Shown: positions 1 to 10,825 of the stretch, in pieces
How positions within the stretch are numbered: the first letter of the stretch is position 1
How the letters are laid out: every line of letters starts with the position of its first letter
From: Sycon ciliatum
Taxonomy: Eukaryota; Porifera; Calcarea; Leucosolenida; Sycettidae
Assembly (NCBI RefSeq): GCF_964019385.1
Contig: NC_088644.1
Span: 19,330,273 to 19,394,272, forward strand
Direction of reading: 5' to 3'
DNA length: 64,000 nt
Program-made: the position numbers and the translations under genes
The notes under the pieces: generated by a model
What the model was told of the DNA's origin: nothing
What the model saw: the letters and a program-made list of their open reading frames with translations, nothing else
Databases searched by the model: none

Positions 1-112
1 ACGGCTCTAACTACGAAAAGGAGCGAGCAATGCGTAGTGCTTGTACCTATCTAACATGGTCCAGTAATAACAGTATCCTCCTGTACTTGGGTGTATATGT
101 GCATTCACTATT

Positions 113-430
113 ACAGCTAGTACAGCTAGTACAGGTAGTACAGGTATTACAGCTAGTACAGGTATTACAGCTAGTACAGGTAGTACAGCTAGTACAGGTA
201 GTACAGGTAGTACAGGTAGTACAGGTAGTACAGCTAGTACAGGTAGTACAGGTAGTACAGGTAGTACAGGTAGTACAGGTATTACAGGTAGTACAGGTAG
301 TACAGGTAGTACAGGTAGTACAGGTAGTACAGGTAGTACAGGTAGTACAGGTATTACAGGTAGTACAGGTAGTACAGGTAGTACAGGTAGTACAGGTAGT
401 ACAGGTAGTACAGGTAGTACAGGTATTACA
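113..430. repeat. 9-bp minisatellite
   Basis: Tandem copies of a 9-bp unit (GTAGTACAG, with variants CTAGTACAG and GTATTACAG) run for about 320 bp. All reading frames through it are open because 9 is a multiple of 3; the resulting LPV, QVV or CTT repeats are not proteins. Confidence 0.95.
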
Positions 431-744
431 TGTACATGCACAATACTGAGAGTAATACTTACAAGTCACATTTGCGGTCCTTATGTTCGCCTTGCTGCAG
501 GTCCTATCCGGAGATACTGCTAACTGGAATGCGCATCCTGATTGAAAGAGGGCCCATTCTTGATTATTATGGGAAGTCAAGCAAGCTTGGGTGAGTTGGA
601 CAGACTATTGGCAATGTAACTTCATTGAAAGGGACCTTATTGACATGGAAGTACATGTAATGGAGAGAACAGAAGGAACACAAAAGACTCAGGCAAAAAT
701 TGACTTCAACGACGACGACGACGACGACGACGCCAACAATAACA

Positions 745-1261
745 TGAACTGAGATGTTGCGACTTGGGCGGTAATTGTAGAAAAAGGTGGCTGCTCCAAA
801 CATCATCGCTCGTGCTTCCTGCCGACTAACTTGACACTTGACTGACTCACGACTGCCATCTGGAACACACAAGAAGAATGCCGGGCTGTCCACTCAGCAA
901 ACCTGCAAGAAAGCACCACTCCCTTCTCAATACACAGTGTTTGCCCGAGGTGTTTATTGTGCTGGAAACGGAACGTCACTGTAAGTTGGTATCCCTCTTG
1001 AGTGATTTGTTGGCTTGGAGAACACTACAAAAATGCAGTGCTCTCGGAGAACACATTTCATTAGCCTACTCAAGCTCAACTGATGAGGAGGGAATTCCCT
1101 GAAACACTGTACAGTGTGCAGGGACTGGTGCTTTCCGGCAGGCTTGCCAAGTGGACAGCCCGGTACTCTTCTCGTGTGCTGCAGACGACAGTCGGGAGTC
1201 AGTCTAGTGTCAGTCAGCAGGAAGTGCAAGCTCCAGCGTTTGGAGCAGCCTTCTTCTTCAA
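745..1261. mobile_element. Foldback element, family B, copy 1
   Basis: The left arm (about 785-945) and right arm (about 1098-1255) are inverted copies of each other; both carry the marker TCCAAACxxxxxxxxxxxGC and a shared GACTGACTC / GAGTCAGTC block. The element is flanked by CAACAATAACA (734-744) and CAACAATGACA (1262-1272), matching at 10 of 11 bases, which looks like a target-site duplication. A second copy in the opposite orientation lies at 42143-42835. A short (ACG)n run abuts the left flank at 708-732. No transposase is visible. Confidence 0.7.
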
Positions 1262-1584
1262 CAACAATGACAACAACGACGACAACACGTGATGTATACA
1301 AAGAAACAATCGGGCTAAATCACTATCACATCTCCTGCTCATTTCTTCTGTAAAAAATACTAAGATGTATGAGCAGATCTTCTTGAGATCCATTGCCAGG
1401 TGACTACCATATTCACATACCATGTTACGTACTATGTATTCGGAAGTAAAACAAACACCAGTGTACGTTGTAGACCATGGGTGCCCTAAGCAGAACTATT
1501 TGCTCAAAGCCCTATGGGAAGACATTGGCTATGGATAAATCTAGGAATCGGAACGGGCAGATTTTGCGAAACTGATGATCAGAT

Positions 1585-1586
<2 letters not shown>

Positions 1587-1647
<61 letters not shown>
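1587..1647. repeat. (TG)n microsatellite
   Basis: About 30 TG dinucleotides. It lies roughly 110 bp upstream of the acceptor of the channel exon that begins at 1757. Confidence 0.97.
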
Positions 1648-1650
<3 letters not shown>

Positions 1651-1756
1651 GATGCGTGTTTGTGTTTTGTGTGCGTATGTGCATGAGTGCATGTGTGTGT
1701 ATATGCATGGTTGCATGTATCTCTGTGGTCATGATTGGGTTTGCATACTTTTACAG

Positions 1757-1937
1757 ATGGCTTGGTATTGTGCTGATAGTATTCTTCATGTTCATCGTCA
1801 TCGTAGTTTTGCTGAGTATCCTCGTTGCGCAACTGACTGATACCTATCGGAGTGTGCAGAGTGATGCTCAGAAAGAAGTTGACTTGAATCGTGCATACAT
1901 TGCTGGTGAGATGGAGAAGAACGGCTTATTGCGTAAG
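1757..1937 (+). CDS. Channel-like gene, exon with last pore helix
   Basis: Acceptor TTTTACAG precedes 1757 and donor AAG|GTATGAG follows 1937. The exon is 181 nt, entering with two bases of a codon already used and leaving in phase 0. It encodes 60 residues: a strongly hydrophobic ~25-residue helix ending in ILVAQLTDTY, then a charged segment with LNRAYIAGEMEKN. A hydrophobic helix followed by I-L-I/V-A-x-x-x-D-T-Y is the S6/TRP-box pattern of TRP and voltage-type cation channels, so this is probably the last transmembrane segment and the start of the cytoplasmic tail. Earlier exons lie left of the window or were not recognised. The channel class is an inference from one helix; the exon itself is well supported by its splice sites and by phase agreement with three later exons. 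Confidence 0.65.
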
Positions 1938-2530
1938 GTATGAGTGACGTTATTCAAAAGATGTTGCACCATTCACTAGTTTCTCTAGTCATATTCTACT
2001 GTTCCAAATTCCAAACTGCGAACCACAGTGGGTACAACATGTTATTTTCAAAGGACCAATAATGAGCAGAAGAGATACTATGCAGTCAACGTAATCCACA
2101 GGACCGCCACGCAGTCTTTGATTGGTCCGGTAGAATCATGACCTTCCATACATTGTGTATGATATGGCGGGTACACATGCCCTCCACAGTAGGAAATATA
2201 TTTTGATGCCCAAGAAGTTGGTCAGGTGATAGGCTGACCAACTGGACCGGTTCCGGTGGGCATGCTCCAATGCCACAGTGTCTAGCTACATCCGACGTGT
2301 GGTCGGAAAGCAGTGGATAATCTGGATCTAGAGTCAAATGTGCCGTTACTGACCTCTTCAGAAGGCGACCAACTACCGTAAACGACAGGGGTTTTTTTCA
2401 TGACCGTCTCACATACAAACTGGCGACCATCTGTCTCGCGCAACCCGCGCTTGCAATTTCATGAACAGAGCTTGCATATCAATCTGCTGAATGCTACATG
2501 ACTTTTGTGTTGCTGTGAGGCGTAACTCAC

Positions 2531-3570
2531 ATGAGCTTGAGTGGTCAATTTGAGTGCATAGAGTTACATGACCAACTGTCCTGGAAGCCCCAAGTGGACT
2601 TTATTGCCAGCAAGACTGCTACTACAATCGGGCAGCTCTGGCGCCATGGACGGTGCCTTTCACTCAATGCCCGCCGGGCCTGGTACATGAGTATGATCCA
2701 GTCTGTGCTCTGCTATGCCTCAAACTGTTTCTTTCCCGCTCTATCCAAACTGCTGCTGCATCGACTGCTACGCATTGCTAAGTCTGGCATACGAGCCATC
2801 TTCCAACTCCCCAGAAGGACCCCCACTGCTCCCCTATTTGCCAGACTATCAATGCCTCAGCTCCACCAGCTGTACGTGCAACGTCTGCTTCTCTTCGTCT
2901 TCCGCTGCCTTCATGGCAGAGCCAGCTCACTGTTCCAATCCTACTACTCCCTCATTGCCACGGATGTGGACAGAAGTTGTGTCACGCGTGGTCAGGTCAG
3001 CCAGCTGCTCAGAGTGCCGTTCCTACCTGGTCCCTCAGGCCGTAGCTCTTTCGCCTTTGTTGGCAGTACCACATGGAACTCTCTCCCAGCTGATATTCGC
3101 GCTTGCGACGTACGCCACATGTTTCAAGGATTGCTGTCTGGCTATGACCTTATCTCCCTCCTCAACTAGCTCTCCGATGTTGTGCCTACTATGTCTTCTT
3201 CACAGATTCTGCCTGAACAAATGCTCATCAATTATGTTCTTGTCCTCTATCCTAGTCCAAATTCTGCCTTGCCCATGCATGACTCTCATGAAATGCCCGT
3301 ACTAAATAGTCTATAGAACAAGAATATTGGATATCATACTTCTCTCATCAACTATGATAATACCCATTTCATACCCCCCCCCTTCATAAAATTAATACCT
3401 ACTGTTTTCTTTCCTTTCATTTCATCTTCTTTTCCGTTCCTTTCTTCTTCATACAAATTTTAAACATTTTCATCATATTGTGTGAGCCGTGGGCCAATAG
3501 CCCGGTGAGAAGGCAGTCTTGCCTGTTCATATGGTGAAGTAAAATAAAGAAACAACAACAACAACAACAT
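2531..3570 (+). mobile_element. 5'-truncated non-LTR retrotransposon (RT C-terminus)
   Basis: An open frame at 2531-3169 (about 212 residues) matches the C-terminal part of a CR1/jockey-like reverse transcriptase. It contains DQLSWKPQVDFIASK, a thumb-like IGQLWRHGR segment, LFVFRCLHGRA, and near the end TTWNSLPADIRA. These are the usual landmarks after the polymerase core; endonuclease and palm are missing, so the copy is 5' truncated. After the stop comes about 400 bp of untranslated sequence ending in AATAAAG and a (CAA)n tail at 3551-3569, a typical 3' end for such elements. It sits in a channel intron in the same orientation as the gene. It is not expected to be autonomous. Confidence 0.85.
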
Positions 3571-3812
3571 GCTGGAACACAGACGATATGCTGCCATTGC
3601 CATAGGTTTCGTGTGATCAGCAGCACATCACATAGCAATATCATTGCCTCTCCAGGCGCCTTCATTTTTGCCTCTGTCTGCCGTTCTAAATTGTCACGCC
3701 TGATTATACCACTCCTCTCCTTTAACCCTAGGCACTTAGCACTAGTATCATCATTGTTGCCTGATGATTGGTGGATAGCCTCGTTCCATTGCCAACTTAT
3801 GGAAGTTCAGTA

Positions 3813-4174
3813 GAATGCCGACTATCCGACTCGCCAACCATCCGAATGATCAATTATCCAAAATGCCTGTTTGCACTGAATGTAGGGGACAAGAAACGTT
3901 TTTCCTGATTTTCCCCAACCGATGCACCATTCAAATGGTGTACTGGATGTAAGGCAGCAGGTTTGCGTCAAAATTGGGTCCCCAATGCGTCATTTAGAGG
4001 AGCTTAACGTGTCTAATTTCTGTAGTACTGCTGAAGAGAATGAGAAATGATGAAAAGATGAGGGGATATGCATGGTTTAGATGGATTTGTGACCGCTCCC
4101 TTATCCAAACTTACTCCTCATCAGAACCCCCTGGAGACAGCACCGGTCCCCAAGGGTTTGAATAATCGGCACTC
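3813..4174. mobile_element. pogo/Tigger-like MITE, degenerate
   Basis: Terminal inverted repeats GAATGCCGACTATCCGA (left) and the matching AATAATCGGCACTC (right) are flanked by TA on both sides. The interior resembles, in inverted orientation, the element near 52782-53090. There is no coding capacity. Confidence 0.6.
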
Positions 4175-4327
4175 TAATGTACATACAGTGAAACCCGCTG
4201 CATTTACCGGATGCCCTTGGTGTAGCAGAATTATTCTATCCTCATGTTAGGTACCTCCTCCCGTACCTTTTCTAGCTGGCCTGCATGCACTTACGTACTC
4301 ACCTTTTGTCTCCTTTTGTTCCGTTGG

Positions 4328-4374
4328 CCTGGGTAGCTACTTGCGCGCCCATATTTGCCATAGCTACCCAGGCC
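4328..4374. repeat. Short hairpin
   Basis: GGCCTGGGTAGCT at the left pairs perfectly with AGCTACCCAGGCC at the right, giving a 13-bp stem with a ~21-nt loop. Confidence 0.7.
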
Positions 4375-4665
4375 CTTTATCTTGCCGTTCAGACTTGATC
4401 TCTTTCTCACTCTTCAATAATCACCATGTAGTCGTTTCGTTCGTCTTGGTCTTTTGTCCCGTCTCTAATAAATGTCGTTCCACCAACCTACCTGTTCCCG
4501 TCGTAATGTCTGGATTATGTGTCGTCAGTCGTCCTTTCTCGTATTCAACACTAATATGACAGGATTCCTCCTGATGGACTGATGGAGGTATGCACGACCC
4601 ACAATATGCATGTCAAATTGATCAGCATGATGTCATCTTTGGTTCTAACCAAGTCAATATGACTG

Positions 4666-5100
4666 AAAGGAATTCGGGTGGACACACCCATTCCCATGCC
4701 GCTGCACATCCGAACCAGTTCCGTTATTTTACAACGTTTCGGCACTTGGCCATCGTCAGATAAAAACAATGAATACCGTGGAAGCCACACAAGAGCAGTA
4801 TATATACGCAGAGTGTAGCGCCAAAAAAAAAGATGCGAATTATGTCACCTAGTATGCAGAAGGGGGGGGGGGGGTGACAGAGAGAGAGAGAAGGTGCAAC
4901 TAGCACATCATGGAGAAGAAGCAGCAGAAGGTGGCGCGCTTGTGTGGCTTCCACGGTATTCATTGTTTTTACCTGACGATGGCCAAGTGCCGAAACGTTG
5001 TAAAATAACGGAACTGGTTCGGATGTGCAGCGGCATGGGAATGGGTGTGTCCACCCGAATTCCTTTCAGAGATGGAGCTGCAGGAAGCCTCAGCCCTTCT
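4666..5100. mobile_element. Foldback element, family A, with 12-bp target duplication
   Basis: Arms 4663-4793 and 4939-5069 (about 130 bp) are near-perfect inverted copies around a ~145-bp loop containing a poly-G run. Exact 12-bp direct repeats TCAATATGACTG occur at 4654-4665 and 5101-5112. The right side carries 31 bp beyond its arm (5070-5100) that the left side lacks. No coding capacity is seen. It lies in a channel intron. Confidence 0.8.
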
Positions 5101-5154
5101 TCAATATGACTGTTTCTTTATGTACATGAACAAGGTACATGTATTCACATACAT

Positions 5155-5178
5155 ACATACATACACACACATACACAC

Positions 5179-5246
<68 letters not shown>
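5155..5246. repeat. (CATA)n/(CA)n microsatellite
   Basis: Compound CATA and CA repeat. It borders the LINE fragment 5247-5804 on the left; a second (CA)n tract at 5805-5860 borders it on the right. Confidence 0.95.
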
Positions 5247-5248
<2 letters not shown>

Positions 5249-5804
5249 GTCCTGTGCCTGTCCTGAACATTGCCGTTTCCGGTTACGTGTCCCCTCGTGT
5301 GAGGGGCCGACAGACAAGGAGAGTTGGGTTGAGGCGCTGTGTCGCATCAACGTCCTAGCGAGATTTCCTAGCCATTTCATTGATCCATTTGTTGCAGTTG
5401 TGTAGCTGGAATCCTCGGGTTGACTTGCAACAACGATCGCATTGGCTGCAGTGGGCTCTGCAGCAAGGTAGGGCAAGCCGCTGGCGGGTGTCACACGATG
5501 GTCCAGCAGCGGTGGCTTGGCCGTGCACTGGAGTAGCAGATGGGGGCATATCCAGGCATTTGTGGACGGCCAGTCCGCCAGGGCTGAGAATCCAGCGAAG
5601 ACATGCGGTGCATTTCCTGCTGCCAGCCTGGTCTGCTACGGGTTTGCGACGCTCTTCAGTGCACTTGTGGCGTGGCAGGCCACTCTTCGAAAAGGATCTG
5701 TTACAGATACTGCACTGAATCCGTTCACGAGAGGCCGGCTGTGGTGGTGAAGCAATTCTGAATGCTGTGCGCCACTCTCCCCGCTGCTGCGCGGTGTCGA
5801 AGAC
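5247..5804 (-). mobile_element. LINE 3' fragment with three C2HC zinc knuckles, inside (CA)n
   Basis: Reading the minus strand, an open frame ending at 5355 encodes three spaced zinc-binding motifs of the form C-x2-C-x12-H-x-C: CSICNRSFSKSGLPRHKC, CTACLRWILSPGGLAVHKC and CSQCDRCCKSTRGFQLHNC. Repeated fingers of this kind occur at the C terminus of some non-LTR reverse transcriptases. No polymerase motif remains, so the fragment would be the extreme 3' end of such an element, about 560 bp long. Both sides abut CA microsatellite, suggesting insertion into the tract. The apparent N-terminal VCVCV run is translated microsatellite and not protein. A stand-alone zinc-finger exon is an alternative, but no good splice sites were seen. 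Confidence 0.55.
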
Positions 5805-5811
5805 ACACACA

Positions 5812-5871
<60 letters not shown>
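5805..5871. repeat. (CA)n(TA)n microsatellite
   Basis: A CA run passes into (AT)n immediately before the MITE that starts at 5874. Confidence 0.95.
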
Positions 5872-5873
<2 letters not shown>

Positions 5874-6385
5874 CAGTGGATATCGGTTATAAAGTCATCG
5901 GACATAGTGATAAACCGGCTATATTGATACAAAATGAAAATATCAAAAGCAAAACCAGAAAAAGCCAGTCAAATTATCGTCATAACCAATAATATCGGAT
6001 ATAGCGATAAATCGGCTATAAGGATACAGAATCACCATTCAAAACACCTCTTTGTACAGAAAAATATCGTCTATATAGTGATAGCAACACAAGCGTGTGA
6101 GGCATTGACGTCTCGACTTGGAGCCACATGTGTGTTTTCATAGTGTATTCTGGTCTGATGCTTCCTGGATGATGCCTTGGGGCCAAGAAGTTCTTCACTC
6201 TGGACTGGGGAAGGTGCAGCAGCATGCATCATGTATCAGTTACGCCACATTAGCGTGATCGAGTACCCACACATGTATAATGTGTATGTATGACGCGCGC
6301 AGTTGAAAATCGCCTGTAGTGATATACCGGTTATAGTGATAAAATGTGAAAAATCAGAAGGGCACGTTATAACCAATATCTACTG
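5874..6385. mobile_element. Tc1/mariner-type MITE in a microsatellite
   Basis: The left end CAGTGGATATCGGTTATAA and the inverted right end TTATAACCAATATCTACTG match at about 17 of 19 positions, with TA on each side. CA repeats occur on both outer sides, so the element probably landed in a CA/TA tract. The interior repeats the GATAxxxCGGCTATA theme several times. There is no transposase. Confidence 0.75.
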
Positions 6386-6880
6386 TACATACACACACAC
6401 ACAACGACACAAAAATGTACAAACTTTCATTCTAGGTCATGAAGTGAGAAACTTCACACAAACTTGTGCAACGGTAAATCCAAAACTTACTTACCGGTAT
6501 ATGAAACGCGAAATAAACTTTCGTGTGAAGTTTTGTGAGATCGCGAGTGAAAGTTCATCGCTTGTTGCAGGTGAGAATTGGACTTGGTGCACGAAATCCG
6601 TTCCGCTTTCCGCGTTAGAAAATTTCCACTTTAGACAATTTCTACTTGTTGCGGGGAGTTTACAATGGCAGCCCGTCCGTGCACGACAATTTGTCTGGTC
6701 CGGACAGGTTGATTCAGGTTCAGTTATTGTACATGTGTTGGTTATTCCGGGTTTGTATTTAATTCGTTATAAGAGACCATTTGACATAAGAGACCGCTTT
6801 TGCTTGAACCAAGGGGCGGTGAAGTATGACCGACTTGACTGTATTCTTGTTTATTGAACTGTTATGCATGGCCACTTTAG

Positions 6881-6932
6881 GATCTACTTGCCAGGAATTA
6901 CGAACCATCCATCAATGTCCGTGATCCAGCAG
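6881..6932 (+). CDS. Channel-like gene, small exon
   Basis: A 52-nt exon follows CACTTTAG and ends before GTAAGCAT. Entering in phase 0 it reads DLLARNYEPSINVRDPA plus one base. The phases match the exons on both sides (1937 ends phase 0; 7257 needs two bases), which is the main support. The acceptor's pyrimidine tract is weak and the exon is short, so confidence is moderate. Confidence 0.5.
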
Positions 6933-7256
6933 GTAAGCATTTACATTTTTGTTCTTTCTACTACATGTTTGTGTACAGTGCTAGTGATGATCTCAATACA
7001 AGGCTCCAATGGAGACACGGCCGTAAACAAAGTCAAATGTGTAAGCTCTATGACAAAGAAACACAGTCCCCCCCCCTAGCAGACATGCACGTGTGTATGA
7101 GTGTCTGTAAGTGATGTCAGAGCAGAAACGTGCATAGATATCACAGTGGAAGAATTGAACTTCTCAAGTAATTAGCAGCTTAGCTTGTGCCTCTCTCTCT
7201 TTGTATGCCCCAGTCTCTCTCACCCTTTTGTTTACTTTGTTGGTGCTATTCTGTAG

Positions 7257-7398
7257 TCGCTAAACACTGGGAGAGTTCACAAACAAATGAAAATCGGCAG
7301 CTACAGACTATCAGTAATCGGCTGGAACAGTGTGACAATTCTCTGTTATCAGTGGAGCAGAATCAGTCATCTCAAAACAAACTCTTGAAAGATTTGAA
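7257..7398 (+). CDS. Channel-like gene, coiled-coil exon
   Basis: A 142-nt exon lies between acceptor CTATTCTGTAG and donor AA|GTAAGTG. Joined to the previous exon it encodes VAKHWESSQTNENRQLQT and continues with a heptad-like stretch (ISNRLEQCDNSLLSVEQNQS), a short coiled coil of the kind found in the cytoplasmic tails of tetrameric channels. It ends in phase 2, which fits the exon at 14400. Confidence 0.65.
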
Positions 7399-8036
7399 GT
7401 AAGTGCCACTAAGTGTGAAACTGGTAATGAACGGTGTTTACGTTTCAACGTTGAATGTCAGTTTATCTGCATTGGAATCTCAGTATATCTACATTGTATA
7501 ATATTCTACGTAGCTTCCATGCTAACTTTTTTCAGACTAGGATCTAAGGTTGTGATGGTGTTTTGCTGGCATGCCTTTCCATGCAGTTGTTACTAATTCT
7601 GACCATGAACATGCATCCTTACAGAATCCATCATGCTTCATGCAAACTCGACTTGAATTACATGAGTACTGTATGTTCTGTGGCCTAGGGTGCTCATACG
7701 CCAGCCATGATATACCAATTCCGGCAGCGCATTAATTAGTGTTCTGTAACTGTTTTTGACTCGAAATTTATGCTAAGGGAACGTTCTTCGAGTAGGTCAA
7801 TTTTCAGGGGCCTGTGATAAGCAAAGTGCTGTGACAACACACAAATTGGCTTACACAAACAATATAATACAAATTGGCTTACATTTCATATTGAAATCAG
7901 CTTTGGCAGGACCAATTAACAGTGGACACAGCGGCAAACAGACCTTCATTCAAACATCAGGAGCCAGTTAAAGCTGAGAATGTCCAGGCGAGAAGAAAAT
8001 ACAAAAAAACGCCAATCACTGCAGAAAAGTGGACCC

Positions 8037-9098
8037 TCCTGGTATCTCCACCACCCTTTCCCTGGTATCTCCACCACCCTTTCCCCTGGTATCTCCACCA
8101 CCCTTTCCCCTGGTATCTCCACCACCCTTTCCCCTGGTATGTCCACCACCCTTTCTCCTGGTATCTCCACCCCACTTTCCCTGGTATCTCCACCACCCTT
8201 TCCCTGGTATCTCCACCACCCTTTCCCCTGGTATCTCCACCACCCTGGTATCTCCACCACCCTTTCCCCTGGTATCTCCACCACCCTTTCTCCTGGTATC
8301 TCCACCACCCTTTCCCCTGGTATGTCCACCACCCTTTCCCCTGGTTTGTCCACCACCCTTTCTCCTGGTATCTCCACCCCCCTTTCCCTGGTATCTCCAC
8401 CACCCTTTCCCTGGTATCTCCACCACCCTTTCCCCTGGTATCTCCACCACCCTGGTATCTCCACCACCCTTTCCCCTGGTATCTCCACCACCCTTTCTCC
8501 TGGTATCTCCACCACCCTTTCCCCTGGTATCTCCACCACCCTTTCTCCTGGTATCTCCACCACCCTTTCCCCTGGTATCTCCACCACCCTGGTATCTCCA
8601 CCACCCTTTCTCCTGGTATCTCCACCATCTTTCCCCTGGTATCTCCACCACCCTTTCCCCTGGTATGTCCACCAACCTTTCCCCTGGTATGTCCACCAAC
8701 CTTTCCCCTGGTATCTCCACCACCCTGGTATCTCCACCACCCTTTCCCCTGGTATCTCCACCACCCTTTCCCCTGGTATCTCCACCAACCTTTCCCCTGG
8801 TATGTCCACCAACCTTTCCCCTGGTATCTCCACCACCCTGGTATCTCCACCACCCTTTCCCTGGTATCTCCACCACCCTTTCCCTGGTATCTCCACCATC
8901 CTTTCCCTGGTATCTCCACCACCCTTTCCCCTGGTATCTCCACCACCCTGGTATCTCCACCACTCTGGTATCTCCACCACCCTGGTATCTCCACCACCCT
9001 TTCCCTTGGTATCTTCACCACCCTGGTATCTCCACCACCCTTTCCCCTGGTATCTCCACCACCCTTTCTCCTGGTATCTCCACCACCCTTTCCCTTTC
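8037..9098. repeat. 17/23/24-bp minisatellite
   Basis: More than 1 kb of tandem units built on CTGGTATCTCCACCACCC with or without TTTCCCC, in lengths of 17, 23 and 24 bp. Several frames stay open on both strands (383-400 codons) only because the unit has no stops. It lies in the last intron of the channel-like gene, just before the DIRS element. Confidence 0.95.
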
Positions 9099-9183
9099 CA
9101 CGTGTCACAGGTGTGTAGTTTTATAGCTGCTTCTTCTCCTCTCTGCATTTGTGGTAAATGAGGAATAGCATGTTGACAATAAT

Positions 9184-9407
9184 TAATGGTGTACTAGCTG
9201 TGCTAGTACTTGTTAGCAACAATCCGAACTAGCGCACACACTGCACTGCATTGCTTTGTACTGCATTCAAGACTGACGTCATGCGCTTTGTTTTGCTGCG
9301 TAATCACAAATGGCACCAGCCCATTTTGCGGAAAAGAAAAACAAATCTTGCTTGCCCTGTTGTGCTCTTCCAGACAACGGATCGTGCTTCAGCAGTGTTT
9401 CTTTTCC
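9184..9407 (+). repeat. DIRS element A1 terminal repeat
   Basis: A 224-bp sequence beginning TAATGGTGTACTAGC and ending TTTCTTTTCC, repeated at 13160-13383. It marks the 5' end of the element. Confidence 0.9.
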
Positions 9408-9889
9408 TTTCGTAGCTTTGCTGCCAGCCCGAGTGTCACCTCGACACTGTATTTCTTCAGTATGTCTGACCTAACTGTCGACACTGTCAAGGCAATGCCT
9501 TGCCAAGCCCCCGCGGCGAGCCTTCTCAGCGCGGCTTGAATCCGAAAGGAAACTTAGTAAAAGTATTTTACAGGACCGTTTGCTGGCACAACTAGCCCTT
9601 GGTAGTGAGGTCTGCTCCGGCCAGGAGAACCAGCAACATGACAGTGCGGACACGGCTCGCGAGCCCAGAAGCCCGACTTGCACCAATGCCTCCTCCGCCA
9701 GCTCAGGTGACGCGGGCTCAACGGATCTCTGCGCTCCCGTAGATCTACTTGACGAGGTGTAGTCGGCTTTGTCGGCCGCCATTTTATTATTATCGGGGAG
9801 CATTGTGCCGCTCCTCACCCAAGGCCAAGGCAATGCGGCTGCTGCCGCCACAACGCCAGGCCAAGCCCTTGTAACCCACCCGATCAGCC

Positions 9890-10614
9890 ACCTGCACCAG
9901 CTGTGCCCAAGGCTGTGCAAGAACGTATCTTGCGAGGGGAGTTCGTAGATTTTTTCAAGTTGGTTGCCTGAAATTCTTGCACACTTCCGGCCCAACATTC
10001 CGGCTGGTGCACAGCCCGAATAACGATAGCCAGCTAAATATCGTTGAGTCGGATGACCGTACGCGAAGCAGGTGCGTCGCAAGGTTCACGATAATTATAC
10101 ATGTAACTACCCGGCTCGAGGCATGGACCACATACATGTCTGTTATCACGGCTGCTGCCCTACACCGCACTGCTGAACTGCTGAACTGATTGCGTACCAG
10201 CAGTTGATCCTGACTGCTAACCGCCAGTTCTTCCCAAGCGCGTGGCTAGAGTACGACCGCCAGCTGCGGCTGCTCGTGGCCCAGTAACCAGGCACGAAGA
10301 GGTTGGACACCATCGACGTGAACCTATGGCAGATAGCTGTCACAGGCCATGCACACCCAAAATGCGCTCAATGTAAGACGGCCCATCCAGGGGCGGTTTG
10401 TGTCCTTTTCGTCCCCAAGCCAGCAGCATTTACCTCCAGTGTTCGCAACCATACCAGCGACAGCCAAGAAATCTGCCGCAACTTCAATGGAGGTCGCTGT
10501 TCTTCGTCGTCGTGCCGCTTCTCCCACACCTGCAGCCAGTGTGGCAAGGACCACCCATGCATCATGTGCAACCAGCAGCAGCGCGGAGCCAATCGGCCAC
10601 CCCGCCGCTCCTAG
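9890..10614 (+). pseudogene. DIRS gag-like remnant with CCCH knuckle
   Basis: In broken frames the plus strand shows gag landmarks of DIRS/Ngaro elements: VQERILRGEFVDFFKL near 9915, then SAWLEYDRQLRLLVAQ near 10238-10285, and finally an open frame 10303-10614 containing ICRNFNGGRC and a CRFSH/CSQCGKDHPC zinc-binding block. At least two frame changes and internal stops separate these, so no intact gag can be made. Function in the family: nucleic-acid-binding structural protein encoded upstream of the polymerase. Confidence 0.65.
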
Positions 10615-10825
10615 CAGAATGGCTACTGAATAGCTTGACTCGGTACGTAGCTTCTTTCCTATACACTCTGCAGACACCACACTGCTAGCTGACCACTTTG
10701 CCCGCCTGTTACGTAACCACTCATATCAATAATGCGTTGCGTATGTTCTCCATGGGCTGCGCCGTGGCTTTACTCTTGGATCTGCCGGCCAACACGACAT
10801 TTCGGTTTTCTCTAATAATCTACCC

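Noticed and set aside
7..580. Open frames rich in LPV, QVV or CTT
   Set aside because: They read through the 9-bp minisatellite at 113-430.
1514..1940. The whole open frame through (TG)n as part of the channel protein
   Set aside because: The acceptor at 1756 separates the hydrophobic exon from the microsatellite; the VCVCV run is intronic.
7922..9161. Open frames of 315-400 codons on both strands
   Set aside because: They are translations of the 17/23/24-bp minisatellite; frames are open in many registers and have no splice or start support.
9471..10082. 203-codon minus-strand frame in the DIRS element
   Set aside because: It is antisense to the gag-like region, which has recognisable motifs on the plus strand.
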